A stretch of DNA of 64,000 bases from Vibrio chagasii (GCF_002954585.1 NZ_MSCI01000001.1:1178001-1242000), one strand, 5' to 3'; positions 45,702 to 55,136 are shown, counted from the stretch's first letter. Notes: generated from the sequence alone by a model not told the origin. Translations and numbers: made by a program.

Positions 45702-46460
45702 ATGATTCCAGCTGAACGCCAACGCACGATTTTATCGCTGCTTTCACACCAAGAAGTGATCAGTATCACTGAATTAACAGAGCATCTCGATGTTTCACAT
45801 ATGACAATACGCCGAGATATCGTGAAGCTTGAGTCATCAGGTAAGGTGATATCTGTGTCAGGAGGGGTTCAACTGGCGCAAGCGCTTCACAGTGAGCTTT
45901 CACACGATGCAAAAGCTGAGCAACAAGCGCTTGAGAAAGCACAGATAGGTAAGGTAGCGGCTAGCTTGATTTCACCGGAAGCAACCATTTACTTAGATGC
46001 GGGAACAACGTCGCTCGAAATCGCTCATCAATTAGCAGGTCGAGACGATCTGTTAATCATCACAAATGATTTTTCAATCGCGGCTTATTTAATGAATCAC
46101 ACCCGTTGTGAAATCTACCATACAGGTGGCAAAGTCGATCGTGACAACCAATCCAGTGTGGGAGGGAAAGTTGCAGAGTTTCTCAACGGCGTAAACATCG
46201 ATGTGGCCTTCATCTCTTCATCATCTTGGAACCTAAAAGGGCTATCCACCCCTAATGAGAATAAAGTTTCGGTCAAACAGGCCATCGTGCGCGCTGCACA
46301 AACTAACTACTTAATATCTGATTCAACCAAGTATGGTCGAGTAGCAAGCTTTCACGCACTCGATCTAGAGGAACTCAACGGAATTATTACCGATAGCAAC
46401 CTATCCGCGAGCGTAATCGAAGAGTTAAAAGATAAAGGTATTGAAATTATTAACTCCTAG
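45702..46460 (+). CDS. DeoR-family regulator of the acid-sugar cluster (YgbI-like)
   Basis: The 252-residue protein has the DeoR fold. An N-terminal helix-turn-helix (ERQRTILSLLSHQEVISITE, DVSHMTIRRDIVKLESSGKV) precedes a sugar-phosphate-sensing domain with IYLDAGTTSLEIAHQLAGRD, ITNDFSIAAYLM and GKVAEFLNGVNIDVAFIS. It is divergent from ltnD-otnK-otnC-otnI, as YgbI is in E. coli, so it most likely represses that operon until a phosphorylated intermediate binds. Repeated TTCACA/TGTGAA half-sites in the shared promoter region are candidate operators. Confidence 0.92.
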   Translation: MIPAERQRTILSLLSHQEVISITELTEHLDVSHMTIRRDIVKLESSGKVISVSGGVQLAQALHSELSHDAKAEQQALEKAQIGKVAASLISPEATIYLDAGTTSLEIAHQLAGRDDLLIITNDFSIAAYLMNHTRCEIYHTGGKVDRDNQSSVGGKVAEFLNGVNIDVAFISSSSWNLKGLSTPNENKVSVKQAIVRAAQTNYLISDSTKYGRVASFHALDLEELNGIITDSNLSASVIEELKDKGIEIINS

Positions 46461-46637
46461 TGCCTCCCTATATCAATCCAGGCTCAAAAATTAACATTTA
46501 GAGCCTGAATACAGTTCACTCAAAGTATTTATTAATCCACTCGATAAAAATAATTCTTACAATTAAGTCCCTTTATTCGTTAATAATATTGTTACTCAAC
46601 GGCATAATAGTCACGAATCCATTCAATGAGTTAGGTT

Positions 46638-47099
46638 ATGTTCTGCAAGCGCCTTTTGGCATTAGTTTTACCCATTTCTGTTGTTTTTTCTGGACACGCT
46701 GAAACCTTTGGTGAACAAATAGAGCGCATCGAACAAGAAAACGCACTCGCGAAAACCATGAGCGAAACACAAGCTGAGTTAATACAGAAAGTCGTTCAAA
46801 CTAATCACTGCGCTAAAGTAGCATTGGTTCATCACCAACGAATTCTAGGTCAATACAAGAATCCAACCTCTTCTTCAGAGCTATTCGTTAAATGGCGAGA
46901 ACAGGGCAAGCAACTGGACAGTGAATATGAGGCCGAGTATCCCGGTTACCCTAAACACGTATTCCAAGAATACCCAGCCGCTTCAAGCAAGGTTGATGGT
47001 TACCTATTCGCCCTAATTGACAATGGCTTGAATGAAAAATCATGGGTCGCCAAAGAGTTCAAACAGTGTAAAAACAACAAGCTGATTTCAAGAGCCTAA
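46638..47099 (+). CDS. Small exported protein of unknown function
   Basis: The 153-residue protein has a clear signal peptide (FCKRLLALVLPISVVFSGHA) with cleavage expected before ETFGEQ. The mature part is helical, charged, and contains two cysteines (NHCAKV and FKQCKN) that could form a disulfide. I recognise no family. It is a stand-alone plus-strand gene between the DeoR regulator and a convergent large exported protein. No functional inference beyond periplasmic location. Confidence 0.75.
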   Translation: MFCKRLLALVLPISVVFSGHAETFGEQIERIEQENALAKTMSETQAELIQKVVQTNHCAKVALVHHQRILGQYKNPTSSSELFVKWREQGKQLDSEYEAEYPGYPKHVFQEYPAASSKVDGYLFALIDNGLNEKSWVAKEFKQCKNNKLISRA

Positions 47100-47170
47100 T
47101 TCAATGTTGGCAAAGAGCGGGCTTCCAAAATAGAGGCCGACAAACAACTTAAAGCACCTCGAGTTTCAGG

Positions 47171-49402
47171 CTAGTAAAGTAGAAACAACCCTTCATACCC
47201 GCCAATTTCTATCTGGTTAACATATTCACCAATGTTGCCATCTGCATCAACGGGCTTCATCGGCACATCCAATGTAATCGTCAGTTTCTCTGTCTCATAA
47301 AAACTTGCGCTCTTGCCGTGGAAGTCAGTGCGATACAACACTCGCCCATGCTCGAACTCTCTCGCTAACACCATATCTTCAGGCCCACCAGCGACCACTT
47401 GCTCTTCAGATTGGTAAATAAAATAGGTAAACGTCGGCAATACATGCGTCATACCATTAGGTAAGTCTTGATGCACCATCTCGTTCATCGATGCATCACC
47501 GACTATGGTGTAATCGGCTGACACAGGCGTACTTGTCGAGAGCATAAAAGGAATGGCGTCAAAGCCTTGTGGAATGTGGTTCGCTGGCTCGCCTAACTCA
47601 ACAGCTAGCAGCAAGCTTGGCTGATACGCCAAATTCTTAGGTATACCACTCCGCCAAAAGTTATCTGATGTGGTATTGCCGCTCCCATAAACATAACCAT
47701 TATTCCATTGGTTAAAATAGCTATAGTGAGGGTGGCGACTCAGATGGTAAATCGCCAAAGCGGAGTACTGATCCTGCTTCCAGTTTTGTTCACTATTTCC
47801 GTAATGATGAACTCGTCCATAGCGAGTATTTGCCTGAAAAATAACGCCTTGCTCAGCATAAGCGAGTGCAGAGTTATCCCAATGTTTTGATATTCCTGAG
47901 TAGCCACTCAAGCCGGTAGAAGGAAAGATATAGTGCTCTCTGAGATATAGTGACCCGGCTTCGCGCAAGTGAGATTGACCATTTCTTCCTAGCAAATTTG
48001 CCGTGCCTATATTCAATCCAATCAACGAGGCACTTTCCAGCAATGATAGATTTTTCAGGAACTCTGAAAATTGCAGTTTGTAACGCTCATCCGCTTCACT
48101 TGAGCCAGCAACAGCCCCCAACTCCTGGACATGTCCACCGGAGTAGACAAAAAATTGATTAGCGCCGATCAGCTTGTTGGTATCATCGTTGTAAGCACCA
48201 TTCAGACCTTGTTCGCCCCAACTCTGTTGGTAATAGCCATGTATTGCCGACAGGTAGTCCAAATTAGCCATATTCGTTAGCGCCCAAGAGGAATCAGCAC
48301 TCCACATTCGACCAAATGGAATGACTCTCGATTCCCAACGAAAGCGAGCAGTGGCGTTTTTATTTGTGCGATTACGGTACTCGCTTTGTGACAAGTAGTT
48401 ATCACCATTGAGGTCTGCAGCAACATCAAAACCACGGATTTTACGCCATTGGCTGATAGCACTTCCGTCTGGCGTGACTGTGGGTGCATCAGTCAGTTTC
48501 ACCGTCGGAAAACTGTTTTTCAGCTTCACGTCTTTTAAACGCGGGCGGTCTTGTGGGTTATCACCTTGCCAGCGAACCCTAACTACATAAAAGCGTCCAC
48601 CATCTCTTACAAAGGTTGAACCAAAATACTGCCCACCACCATAGCTTGCGCCACTGCCATCATGTGTCGCCGCTCTCATCCAATCACTTGGTGGGTTCCA
48701 AATCACAGACTGGTTTTTGGTCATGTTGAGGGTTTTGTCTTTCTTACTCTCAAGCCTCTCCCACTGAGATACCATCCCATGAGAATCAACGGCAGCCGGG
48801 TATTCAATCCAAAACTCGCCACCCGTAGCGAACTGAGAAAACTTGAAGGTTAAACGATCAAACGGCTCAGCATGGTAGATATAAAGCGCCCCACCGCTTT
48901 CGAAATTCTCAAATACATCTGCATCCCAAGGTGGTTGTTGGTAAAGCCAAAATCCCGCGTGATCCTCACTGGCTGTGTACCCAACAATTAAGGGTTTTCG
49001 ATTTAACAGTGTGTTTTCACCGTGCGTTTTGTCAACTTCGGCTATAACTGTATCTTCGGAAAAGTGAAGGAAATAGTCTTCGAAGTTAATGCCATCCAAC
49101 TCGGCTTGATTGCGAAGATCGTTCTCCAACCAACCCGAATTCACGGCCATCGCTTGGTTATACATATAACCAATGGTTATAGCTTGTTGGTTGTCAGCAA
49201 TGTCTGAATAAGCGCCGAATACAAGGTCGCTATTGGCGATCTCCCAATCAATAACATCATCCGCAGATAAAGGGGAACCGTCGAGAGCAGTGCCGGGCTC
49301 ATGTTGCCCAGGTAATACTACCGCTGTACCAACGGCAAACGAGTGACTAGCAACCAAGTATGATGCAATGAGCGCTAGTACCCAGAGAATGTAGGTTTTC
49401 AT
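47171..49402 (-). CDS. Large exported protein with EF-hand, possible glycoside hydrolase-like fold
   Basis: I use the ATG 49402 (a TTG two codons earlier also fits). The 743-residue protein has a signal peptide (ILWVLALIASYLVASHSFA). A canonical EF-hand calcium loop lies at 330-341 (DLNGDNYLSQSE). Just after it, RFRWESRVIPFGRMWS and LNGAYNDDTNKLIG (Asp406, Asp407), then SLIGLNIGTANLLG and SLYLREHYIFPSTG (Glu489), resemble successive strand ends of a TIM-barrel glycosidase. The first 300 residues are beta-rich (FWIEYPAAVDSH, FYVVRVRWQG). I do not recognise a named family. A polysaccharide-acting role is inference only. No PUL-type neighbours are present. Confidence 0.8.
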   Translation of the reverse strand: MKTYILWVLALIASYLVASHSFAVGTAVVLPGQHEPGTALDGSPLSADDVIDWEIANSDLVFGAYSDIADNQQAITIGYMYNQAMAVNSGWLENDLRNQAELDGINFEDYFLHFSEDTVIAEVDKTHGENTLLNRKPLIVGYTASEDHAGFWLYQQPPWDADVFENFESGGALYIYHAEPFDRLTFKFSQFATGGEFWIEYPAAVDSHGMVSQWERLESKKDKTLNMTKNQSVIWNPPSDWMRAATHDGSGASYGGGQYFGSTFVRDGGRFYVVRVRWQGDNPQDRPRLKDVKLKNSFPTVKLTDAPTVTPDGSAISQWRKIRGFDVAADLNGDNYLSQSEYRNRTNKNATARFRWESRVIPFGRMWSADSSWALTNMANLDYLSAIHGYYQQSWGEQGLNGAYNDDTNKLIGANQFFVYSGGHVQELGAVAGSSEADERYKLQFSEFLKNLSLLESASLIGLNIGTANLLGRNGQSHLREAGSLYLREHYIFPSTGLSGYSGISKHWDNSALAYAEQGVIFQANTRYGRVHHYGNSEQNWKQDQYSALAIYHLSRHPHYSYFNQWNNGYVYGSGNTTSDNFWRSGIPKNLAYQPSLLLAVELGEPANHIPQGFDAIPFMLSTSTPVSADYTIVGDASMNEMVHQDLPNGMTHVLPTFTYFIYQSEEQVVAGGPEDMVLAREFEHGRVLYRTDFHGKSASFYETEKLTITLDVPMKPVDADGNIGEYVNQIEIGGYEGLFLLY

Positions 49403-49781
49403 TATCAAAACTTCCTAATCGATACTGTCGTAACTCATATAACGAGACGAAAAGTCAGCCAACTTACGTGTCAATTTAGGAATCAAAATAAGAAAAAGTA
49501 TTGGTTAGATATAAGTATTGATCAAGGGTGCTCCGTCTGAATGGCAGTTACCATCACCCACTCCATATAAATAGAGACGTAAACTCAGGACGTTATAGGG
49601 AAAGATAAAAATTTATAATCTTAATTTTTCTCGTAAGGTAAGTTTCATAGGCAGTGAAAACTGAGGGGGCATTTATTCTCAAAATGAGAATTTTGGGTAA
49701 AGAGAGATTGTGGTGTTTCCAAAGCAACACCACCAAATTCCGTCACCGTTGATCGAATATCAAGATGTTCTGGGGGGAGAA
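49403..49781. other. Noncoding gap upstream of the large exported protein
   Basis: These 379 bases hold the presumed promoter of the exported-protein gene. A short perfect repeat ATTCTCA-AAA-TGAGAAT near 49675-49691 resembles a degenerate Fur-type site but does not match the 19-bp consensus. No ORF or RNA gene is supported. Confidence 0.35.
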
Positions 49782-50120
49782 TTACAGCCTTAAATTCCAC
49801 TTACCTTGGTGGTCACGGTCGCAATTTTCTTGTGTATCGAAGCTTAAGTGCTTATCAATGTTCTTAAGCTTAATCCCGCCCTGATTGAATGCGCTTTGAA
49901 TAACGGAAGCCACTTGTTGTTGACCATCAGCCTCTAAGAAATTCGTTCTATCTTGATTGCTATCGAACACACAAACGATTTTTAAGCTTTGTGGAAAGGA
50001 AGAAAAATTGACCGTATGAGTCACCCAAAGAAAACCGTCGTAGCCTTTCAACGTATCTTCACAAACATCAGCTAGCACATCTCTAATTTGATTTTCGATC
50101 TTCTTATCTGATTTACGCAT
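49782..50120 (-). CDS. Conserved small protein (often labelled Fis-family)
   Basis: The 112-residue protein begins MRKSDKKIENQIRDVLADVC and contains HTVNFSSFPQSLKIVCVFD and DKHLSFDTQENCDRDHQGKW. Homologues are widespread in marine gammaproteobacteria and are sometimes named Fis-family regulators, but I see no helix-turn-helix typical of Fis, so I treat it as a conserved protein of unknown function. It has no operon partners and its upstream gap is short. Confidence 0.75.
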   Translation of the reverse strand: MRKSDKKIENQIRDVLADVCEDTLKGYDGFLWVTHTVNFSSFPQSLKIVCVFDSNQDRTNFLEADGQQQVASVIQSAFNQGGIKLKNIDKHLSFDTQENCDRDHQGKWNLRL

Positions 50121-50338
50121 GAAGCAAAGCCCCTATTTAACACCTTAAAATATAAGGTTTTTTGGTCAAAATAATCTTAAACGATATTGGACACTGTGAG
50201 TGTTTCAAATGCAAAGTATTTATAGGGAATCAAAAGGGAAATATTTGGGGGAATGTGTGAGAAAGAACGACCCATCTTGATTAGCTGAGCAATACAGCAA
50301 AGTAATCAAGCATGAGTCGTTCATACTAATCAAGAGGG

Positions 50339-51316
50339 TTAAGCGCTCGCCGCTTGTTCCCAATCAGTCAGTAACTTCATGATTACGCGAGAGTCTTGAT
50401 GAGTTGCCATTGGTGCTGTGAGTTGTGTGTCGCCTTGCTCGACTGCTTGGCGAATATTGCGCACTTGATAATGGAAGGCGTCACCTTGCGCTTCGACTTT
50501 TACTTCACGTTTCGACGTTTCGTAAATCTCAACCGTGAATGTGTTGTCTTCGGTCGGTAACCATGGGTTGGTGTCGAGAGTGATACAGCCTTTACTGCCG
50601 AGAATCGTGAAGCCATGCTTTAAGCCGTGGTCTTCTGCAGTATGGATTTGCGCAGTGAACTGACTATTGAAGCGTATCATCGCTGACGACTCGCAGATAT
50701 TGCCATCTTGACCACGTCGGCCAATGGCTGAGATCTGCACGTCATTGAACACGCTCTCACCAAACTGGTGTTGCGCGACAGAGTGGATCAGTGACATTGG
50801 GTAACAACCTAAGTTGTACAGCGCACCTTTGCTCGCAGGGTTCACAAACAGGTCAATCGCCGCCACATATGAACCTTGGATTGAGCGTACTTCACCTATT
50901 TCACCAGTCGCCAGCTCTTGATGAAGCTTGGCGATCAATGGGTGATTTAAGTACATCAAACCTTCTGCAAAAAATACGCCCGCTTCTTTCACCGCTTGCA
51001 AAGCTTGTTCGGTTTTTTCCATATCCACTGATAACGATTTTTCACACAGAATCGCTTTACCGTTTTGAGCGGCTTTAATCACGTATTCGTGGTGAACATG
51101 GTTAGGTAGCGCGATGTAGATAATGTCGACCGACTCTTCTTCAATCAGGGCTTCATAGCTATTGAAGGTTCGTGTTGGTTGGTATTGCTCGGCAAACTCA
51201 TTGAGTGTTTTCTCTGTGCGTCCTGCAACGGCATAAAGCTCGCTTTGAGCATCGCCTTTAATCGCATCTGCCATAACGCCTGAGATAAAGCTGGTGCCTA
51301 GAATTCCCCATTTCAT
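50339..51316 (-). CDS. Gfo/Idh/MocA family oxidoreductase
   Basis: The 325-residue protein has an N-terminal NAD(P)-binding motif (MKWGILGTSFISGVMADAIK) and the conserved VDIIYIALPNHVHHEYVIKA and AILCEKSLSVDMEKTEQAL, where the EK-P/S segment carries the catalytic-site lysine. The C-terminal beta-sheet domain follows (GEVRSIQGSYVAAIDL). The family oxidises or reduces sugars, inositol or related compounds; the substrate is unknown. It follows the monooxygenase gene with a two-base gap, a clear operon. A LysR regulator is divergent. Ribosome site AAGGAG precedes the ATG. Confidence 0.92.
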   Translation of the reverse strand: MKWGILGTSFISGVMADAIKGDAQSELYAVAGRTEKTLNEFAEQYQPTRTFNSYEALIEEESVDIIYIALPNHVHHEYVIKAAQNGKAILCEKSLSVDMEKTEQALQAVKEAGVFFAEGLMYLNHPLIAKLHQELATGEIGEVRSIQGSYVAAIDLFVNPASKGALYNLGCYPMSLIHSVAQHQFGESVFNDVQISAIGRRGQDGNICESSAMIRFNSQFTAQIHTAEDHGLKHGFTILGSKGCITLDTNPWLPTEDNTFTVEIYETSKREVKVEAQGDAFHYQVRNIRQAVEQGDTQLTAPMATHQDSRVIMKLLTDWEQAASA

Positions 51317-51318
51317 GC

Positions 51319-51621
51319 TTAGATCTCCTTCTTATGAGTTTCAAAGGCTTGTACTAATTCTGTTATATCACGCTCGATAAATGCTTGGGTGTGGGGCATT
51401 CCAAAGTGCTGGTTAATGGCTTCACGGTTAGCGTATTGCTCAAGCAAGATCACTCGGTCGTGTTGGCTTGAGTCATAGGTTGCAATCGCTTGTAGGCAGC
51501 CCGGCTCGCTCTGCATATCTAGGCAAAACTGTTCGATGGCTTCAACCGCAGTCTCACGTTCAATGTTGCTTTTAATCTTAAGTTCGGCAGTAACAAAGAT
51601 AGTTTCGTTTGTTTGAGGCAT
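51319..51621 (-). CDS. Antibiotic biosynthesis monooxygenase (ABM) domain protein
   Basis: This 100-residue protein is a dimeric alpha/beta-barrel ABM/YgiN-like protein. The core is IFVTAELKIKSNIERETAVEA and PGCLQAIATYDSSQHDRVILLE, ending HFGMPHTQAFIERDITELV. Members include quinol monooxygenases and haem-degrading proteins. It is the first gene of a two-gene unit with the Gfo/Idh oxidoreductase and is divergent from the LysR gene, which probably controls the pair. Confidence 0.88.
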   Translation of the reverse strand: MPQTNETIFVTAELKIKSNIERETAVEAIEQFCLDMQSEPGCLQAIATYDSSQHDRVILLEQYANREAINQHFGMPHTQAFIERDITELVQAFETHKKEI

Positions 51622-51727
51622 TTCACGCTCTTATTTTAATCAACTATTGGTTTGCCATTAATATAATTAACCCCTAATAATTGATAAACTCACCTTTTGT
51701 TTATTATTTATCAACCAAGAGTGTTCA

Positions 51728-52666
51728 ATGGATAAGTTAACTAGCATGAAAGTCTTCGTTTACGTAGTGGAGCAAGGTAGCTTTCGTAGTGCCGCCAACC
51801 ACTTCAATCTATCGGCAACCATGATCAGTAAACATATCCATCATCTTGAATCGAGCCTTAACTCTCAGCTGATTCATCGCACTACGCGTAAGCAGTCTTT
51901 AACCGATTCAGGGCAGCTCTACTATCGAGAATGTAAACGAATTCTGGAAGACATCAGCAATGCTGAAAATCTAATTCAAACCTTAGAAAACCAGCCTCAA
52001 GGCACGGTCAAAATAAACTGCCCAGTGACCTATGGGAACAAGGTGCTAGCCCCGATCGTGGCGAAGTTCCTTGCAAATCACCCAACGATTAATGTCGAGC
52101 TCGTACTGAACAACGATCTTGTTGATCCCTACTCTTCCGATATTGATTTAATTGTGCGAATTGGTGACCTGTCTGACTCGAGTTTAGTCGCCAGATACTT
52201 AGGTGATTACGAGATGTGTTACTGCGCAGCGCCTGAATACCTAGACCAACATACAAAGATTCGTGTATTAGAAGATCTCGCACAGCACCCGTCGCTTGGA
52301 TTTAGTTACAGCAGCCGTCGTGATGTGAATGGTCGTGAAACCCAACTACGCAATCCCCAAAACAGTGAGTCGCAACTCCTAGCCCCTAAGAACCACCAAG
52401 CGGCGCATAGCACGGGGAGTAAAGGCCAAGTGCGTTTGATGTCGAACAATGGGGATGTGTTGCGATATGCCGCCCTACAAGGTGTAGGCGTGTTGTTACA
52501 GCCAACTATCCTAGTCGCAGAAGAGATTGAACGTGGTGCTCTGTTAGAAATATTACCTGGTATGGCACCTTTGCCCAAGCCGATTCATCTACTCTATAAA
52601 ACCAAGCAACTGTCTCTGAAAAACAGAACCTTTGTCGAGTTCTTGTTAAGCGAGCTTGCTGAATAA
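51728..52666 (+). CDS. LysR-family regulator
   Basis: The 312-residue protein has an N-terminal winged helix-turn-helix (SMKVFVYVVEQGSFRSAANH, SATMISKHIHHLESSLNSQL) and an effector domain starting GTVKINCPVTYGNKVLAP, as in the CrgA/DsdC-like branch. About 25 residues near 205-230 (RNPQNSESQLLAPKNHQAAH) look like an insertion relative to typical members. It is divergent from the ABM/oxidoreductase pair with a 106-base shared promoter, so it likely regulates them. Confidence 0.92.
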   Translation: MDKLTSMKVFVYVVEQGSFRSAANHFNLSATMISKHIHHLESSLNSQLIHRTTRKQSLTDSGQLYYRECKRILEDISNAENLIQTLENQPQGTVKINCPVTYGNKVLAPIVAKFLANHPTINVELVLNNDLVDPYSSDIDLIVRIGDLSDSSLVARYLGDYEMCYCAAPEYLDQHTKIRVLEDLAQHPSLGFSYSSRRDVNGRETQLRNPQNSESQLLAPKNHQAAHSTGSKGQVRLMSNNGDVLRYAALQGVGVLLQPTILVAEEIERGALLEILPGMAPLPKPIHLLYKTKQLSLKNRTFVEFLLSELAE

Positions 52667-52694
52667 CTAGAGTGATCAAAGTAACTAAGGTGGG

Positions 52695-52970
52695 CTACGT
52701 TACTAATGGCTTTGAAGCAACGATGAAAGTTAAAGCGTTTGCCAATGACTCATCAAGTAACTGCCAAGGCCAGAAGGCGTAGTTACGATTCCACAGCGTA
52801 TGATGGTGGGCTCTTTGAATCACAGAGATCGTATCAATTTGCACATACCCAAGGTTTTCAATCGCAGACAGCGTGCTCGCCAAAGCTCCGCCATTACGTT
52901 TCTTTTTAGGCGGCAGCTTTTGCGAAAGCAGTACAATTTTTTGCGCTTGAGCGAGTGAAAGTGATTCCAT
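52695..52970 (-). pseudogene. N-terminal fragment of a YcaQ-type winged-helix protein
   Basis: The 91-codon frame starts like YcaQ (crosslink-repair DNA glycosylase family): SLAQAQKIVLLSQKL, then IENLGYVQIDTISVIQRAHHHTLWNR. This matches the beginning of a protein that is normally near 400 residues. After the NR the sequence (NYAFWPWQLLDE...) does not follow the family and the frame ends at residue 91. I infer an internal deletion that kept only the N-terminal fifth. The catalytic part is missing, so activity is unlikely. Confidence 0.7.
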
Positions 52971-53004
52971 GAAATTCAGACTCTAATTGATACCATCGAT
53001 CGGC

Positions 53005-53652
53005 TTATGATTCCGCAATAAGCTCTTGAAGGATTTGCTTGTACGTTTCTACCGTCTGCGCGCCTGTCACTGCACTCTTGCGGTTAAATACCACGGTAGG
53101 AACCGCAGAGATCCCCATGCGTTGCCATTCGAACTCTTGCGCTTCTATTTGCTTTAAGTTGTCGGTGTTCTTTAAGCGTTTCAGTGCCTTCGTTGCGTCT
53201 AAGCCAACCGCTTCAAGCTCTTGCGCAATAACATCCAGATCTGACAGATCTTTCTGCTCTGAAAAATGCGCGGTGAAGAAGCGTAGCTTCAACTCAGTCT
53301 GTTTTCCGTAAGCTAGAGCAAAATCAAGCAGCACATGTAAGTGGCGTGAATTCACCATTCTCATGCTGTCATAAAAATTGAAATCGAACCCTACTGCCTT
53401 GCCGCGAGCCGCCAGTTGCTCACGTGAGCGCTGACTTTCTTCTGCACTAGAACCGTATTTTCTCATGATATGCTCACGCAGGTTTTCACCCTCTTGCGGC
53501 ATATCTGGATTCAACTCAAACGGTTGCCATTCAAGTTCAATCTGTTGTTCTAAACCTAGCTCTGAAACAGCCTGCTCTAGGTTTTTGTAACCGACGACGC
53601 ACCATGGGCACATTACGTCAGAAATAATATCGAGTTGAAGTTTCTTACTCAT
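53005..53652 (-). CDS. DsbA/FrnE-family thioredoxin-fold oxidoreductase
   Basis: I start at the second ATG (53652) because GGA lies seven bases upstream; an ATG two codons earlier is also in frame. The 215-residue protein lacks a signal peptide, so it is cytoplasmic. It has the DsbA-like CPWC motif at residues 15-18 (DVMCPWCVVGYKNLEQAV), the all-alpha insert and cis-Pro motif GISAVPTVVFNRK. FrnE proteins are disulfide isomerases or 2-hydroxychromene-2-carboxylate isomerase relatives. It is monocistronic and divergent from the MFS gene. Confidence 0.92.
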   Translation of the reverse strand: MSKKLQLDIISDVMCPWCVVGYKNLEQAVSELGLEQQIELEWQPFELNPDMPQEGENLREHIMRKYGSSAEESQRSREQLAARGKAVGFDFNFYDSMRMVNSRHLHVLLDFALAYGKQTELKLRFFTAHFSEQKDLSDLDVIAQELEAVGLDATKALKRLKNTDNLKQIEAQEFEWQRMGISAVPTVVFNRKSAVTGAQTVETYKQILQELIAES

Positions 53653-53845
53653 CGTCATTCCAAATATCGTTAATAAGGCAGATCCAATACAAGGTGGATA
53701 TCCGTGTTGCCATTAAGACTACAACAATCTGAACACTCGTTCAAATACCGACATGTTCGCTCTCAAATTTCTCTCAATTAACCTTTGACTTAAAGTTAAC
53801 TTTAAGTTGTAGAGTGATACAAAACGGAGACGATGAGACAGAGAT

Positions 53846-55045
53846 ATGAAAAGAAAAACACCACCCTACCTTACCGGACGCTTCTTTGATGGCATTAGCT
53901 CAGGGCTATTTATGTTGGCACTTCCGTGGCTAATGCTAGCAACGCCCAATATGGGCACTTTTGTTGCGCTCACGGCTCTGGTCTGTACGCTCACTACCTT
54001 TCTTGCTACACCCTATTTTTCAGCGTTGATCGACCGCCATTCTCGTAAAAATATTTTGATCATCGCGCAGGTAATCCAGGCTTCAACCGCATTTACTGTC
54101 GCTGCAATTTACTGGTTTGGCTTCGGCTCCATTGTCGTCCTAGGTGCAGCTCAACTCATTTTTTGGGTTTCAAGTAGCCTTGCCTGGCACACCAACAATG
54201 CCTTTACGCAAGAGAATTACGACCACCATGAATATGCCAAAATTTCGAGTCACCAAGAGATTATTTTGCAGTCGACAACTTTGGGTGCTGGCGCTCTTGG
54301 CGTTGTATTACTCGAGCAGTGGAGCATTATTGAATTTGCGATTTTTGCAGGTCTTGCCTCGAGCATTTCAGCGATAAGTTACTTGGTGACACCTTACAGA
54401 AGACAAATCACGGAGAGTGTAAATACACCATTCAAACAGCAATTGGTCGAAATTAAGGATGTGTTCTCTCAATCGCCTCAATTTTACGGTTTCCTGATCG
54501 TTTCTTGTCTCTCATATCCGATGGTGACCTTTTTAAGCCGCTTAATTCCGATTTGGTTTTCAGAACTGAATATCACCGGAGACTGGCTTGCACTTTACAA
54601 TATCTCTCTCGGCATGGGGGCACTGATTATTGGGATATCTTTACCACTGATTCTGAAGTCCGCGTCTCACAAAACAACCATCCAAATAGCGATGTACATC
54701 ATCGGACTCTCTTTATTGTTGATGAGCCAAGCAGAAAACCCTGCGTATCTTATTATTCTTACTTTCATTTTCGGCGCATTCAACGCGCTCAATAGAATCG
54801 CCCGAACCAACTGGATGCACCATGCAGTAGCAATAAAACAAAGAGGAAGAGTAGATGGAGGGCTTGCGCTATTCGCTACCTTAACTCAGAGCCTAAGTTA
54901 TGTGTTGATTGCCGTATTGGCGCAAGCCGATGCGATTATTTATGGTTTTACCATTGCTGGAACCGTGGTTCTGGCTGCCACATTTTGGATGGGTAAACTT
55001 GGCAGACAAATTAAGCCGGAGTGTACCTTAGCGAATCAATGTTAA
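53846..55045 (+). CDS. MFS transporter
   Basis: This 399-residue protein has about twelve hydrophobic segments and an MFS loop 2-3 motif variant (SALIDRHSRKNILI, after the second helix). The C-terminal half repeats the pattern (FIFGAFNALNRIARTNWMHH). It resembles exporters of the MFS_3 type that export drugs or small molecules; the substrate cannot be told. It is monocistronic, with a terminator shared with the convergent Cof gene. Confidence 0.85.
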   Translation: MKRKTPPYLTGRFFDGISSGLFMLALPWLMLATPNMGTFVALTALVCTLTTFLATPYFSALIDRHSRKNILIIAQVIQASTAFTVAAIYWFGFGSIVVLGAAQLIFWVSSSLAWHTNNAFTQENYDHHEYAKISSHQEIILQSTTLGAGALGVVLLEQWSIIEFAIFAGLASSISAISYLVTPYRRQITESVNTPFKQQLVEIKDVFSQSPQFYGFLIVSCLSYPMVTFLSRLIPIWFSELNITGDWLALYNISLGMGALIIGISLPLILKSASHKTTIQIAMYIIGLSLLLMSQAENPAYLIILTFIFGAFNALNRIARTNWMHHAVAIKQRGRVDGGLALFATLTQSLSYVLIAVLAQADAIIYGFTIAGTVVLAATFWMGKLGRQIKPECTLANQC

Positions 55046-55075
55046 GGCGAATTATCAAAATTCGAGATTACTAAT

Positions 55076-55108
55076 AAAAAAGCCGACTCATGTTAGAGAG
55101 TCGGCTTT
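55076..55108. terminator. Terminator between MFS and Cof genes
   Basis: AAAGCCGACTC pairs with GAGTCGGCTTT. The A-run on the left gives a strong minus-strand U-tract, while the plus-strand T-tract is short. Confidence 0.8.
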
Positions 55109-55136
55109 GATAAAAATCTAAAAAGGATTCCAAACG

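Noticed and set aside
49675..49691. ATTCTCA-AAA-TGAGAAT as a Fur box
   Set aside because: The 7-3-7 layout differs from the 19-bp Fur consensus and no iron gene follows; retained only as a note in the gap.
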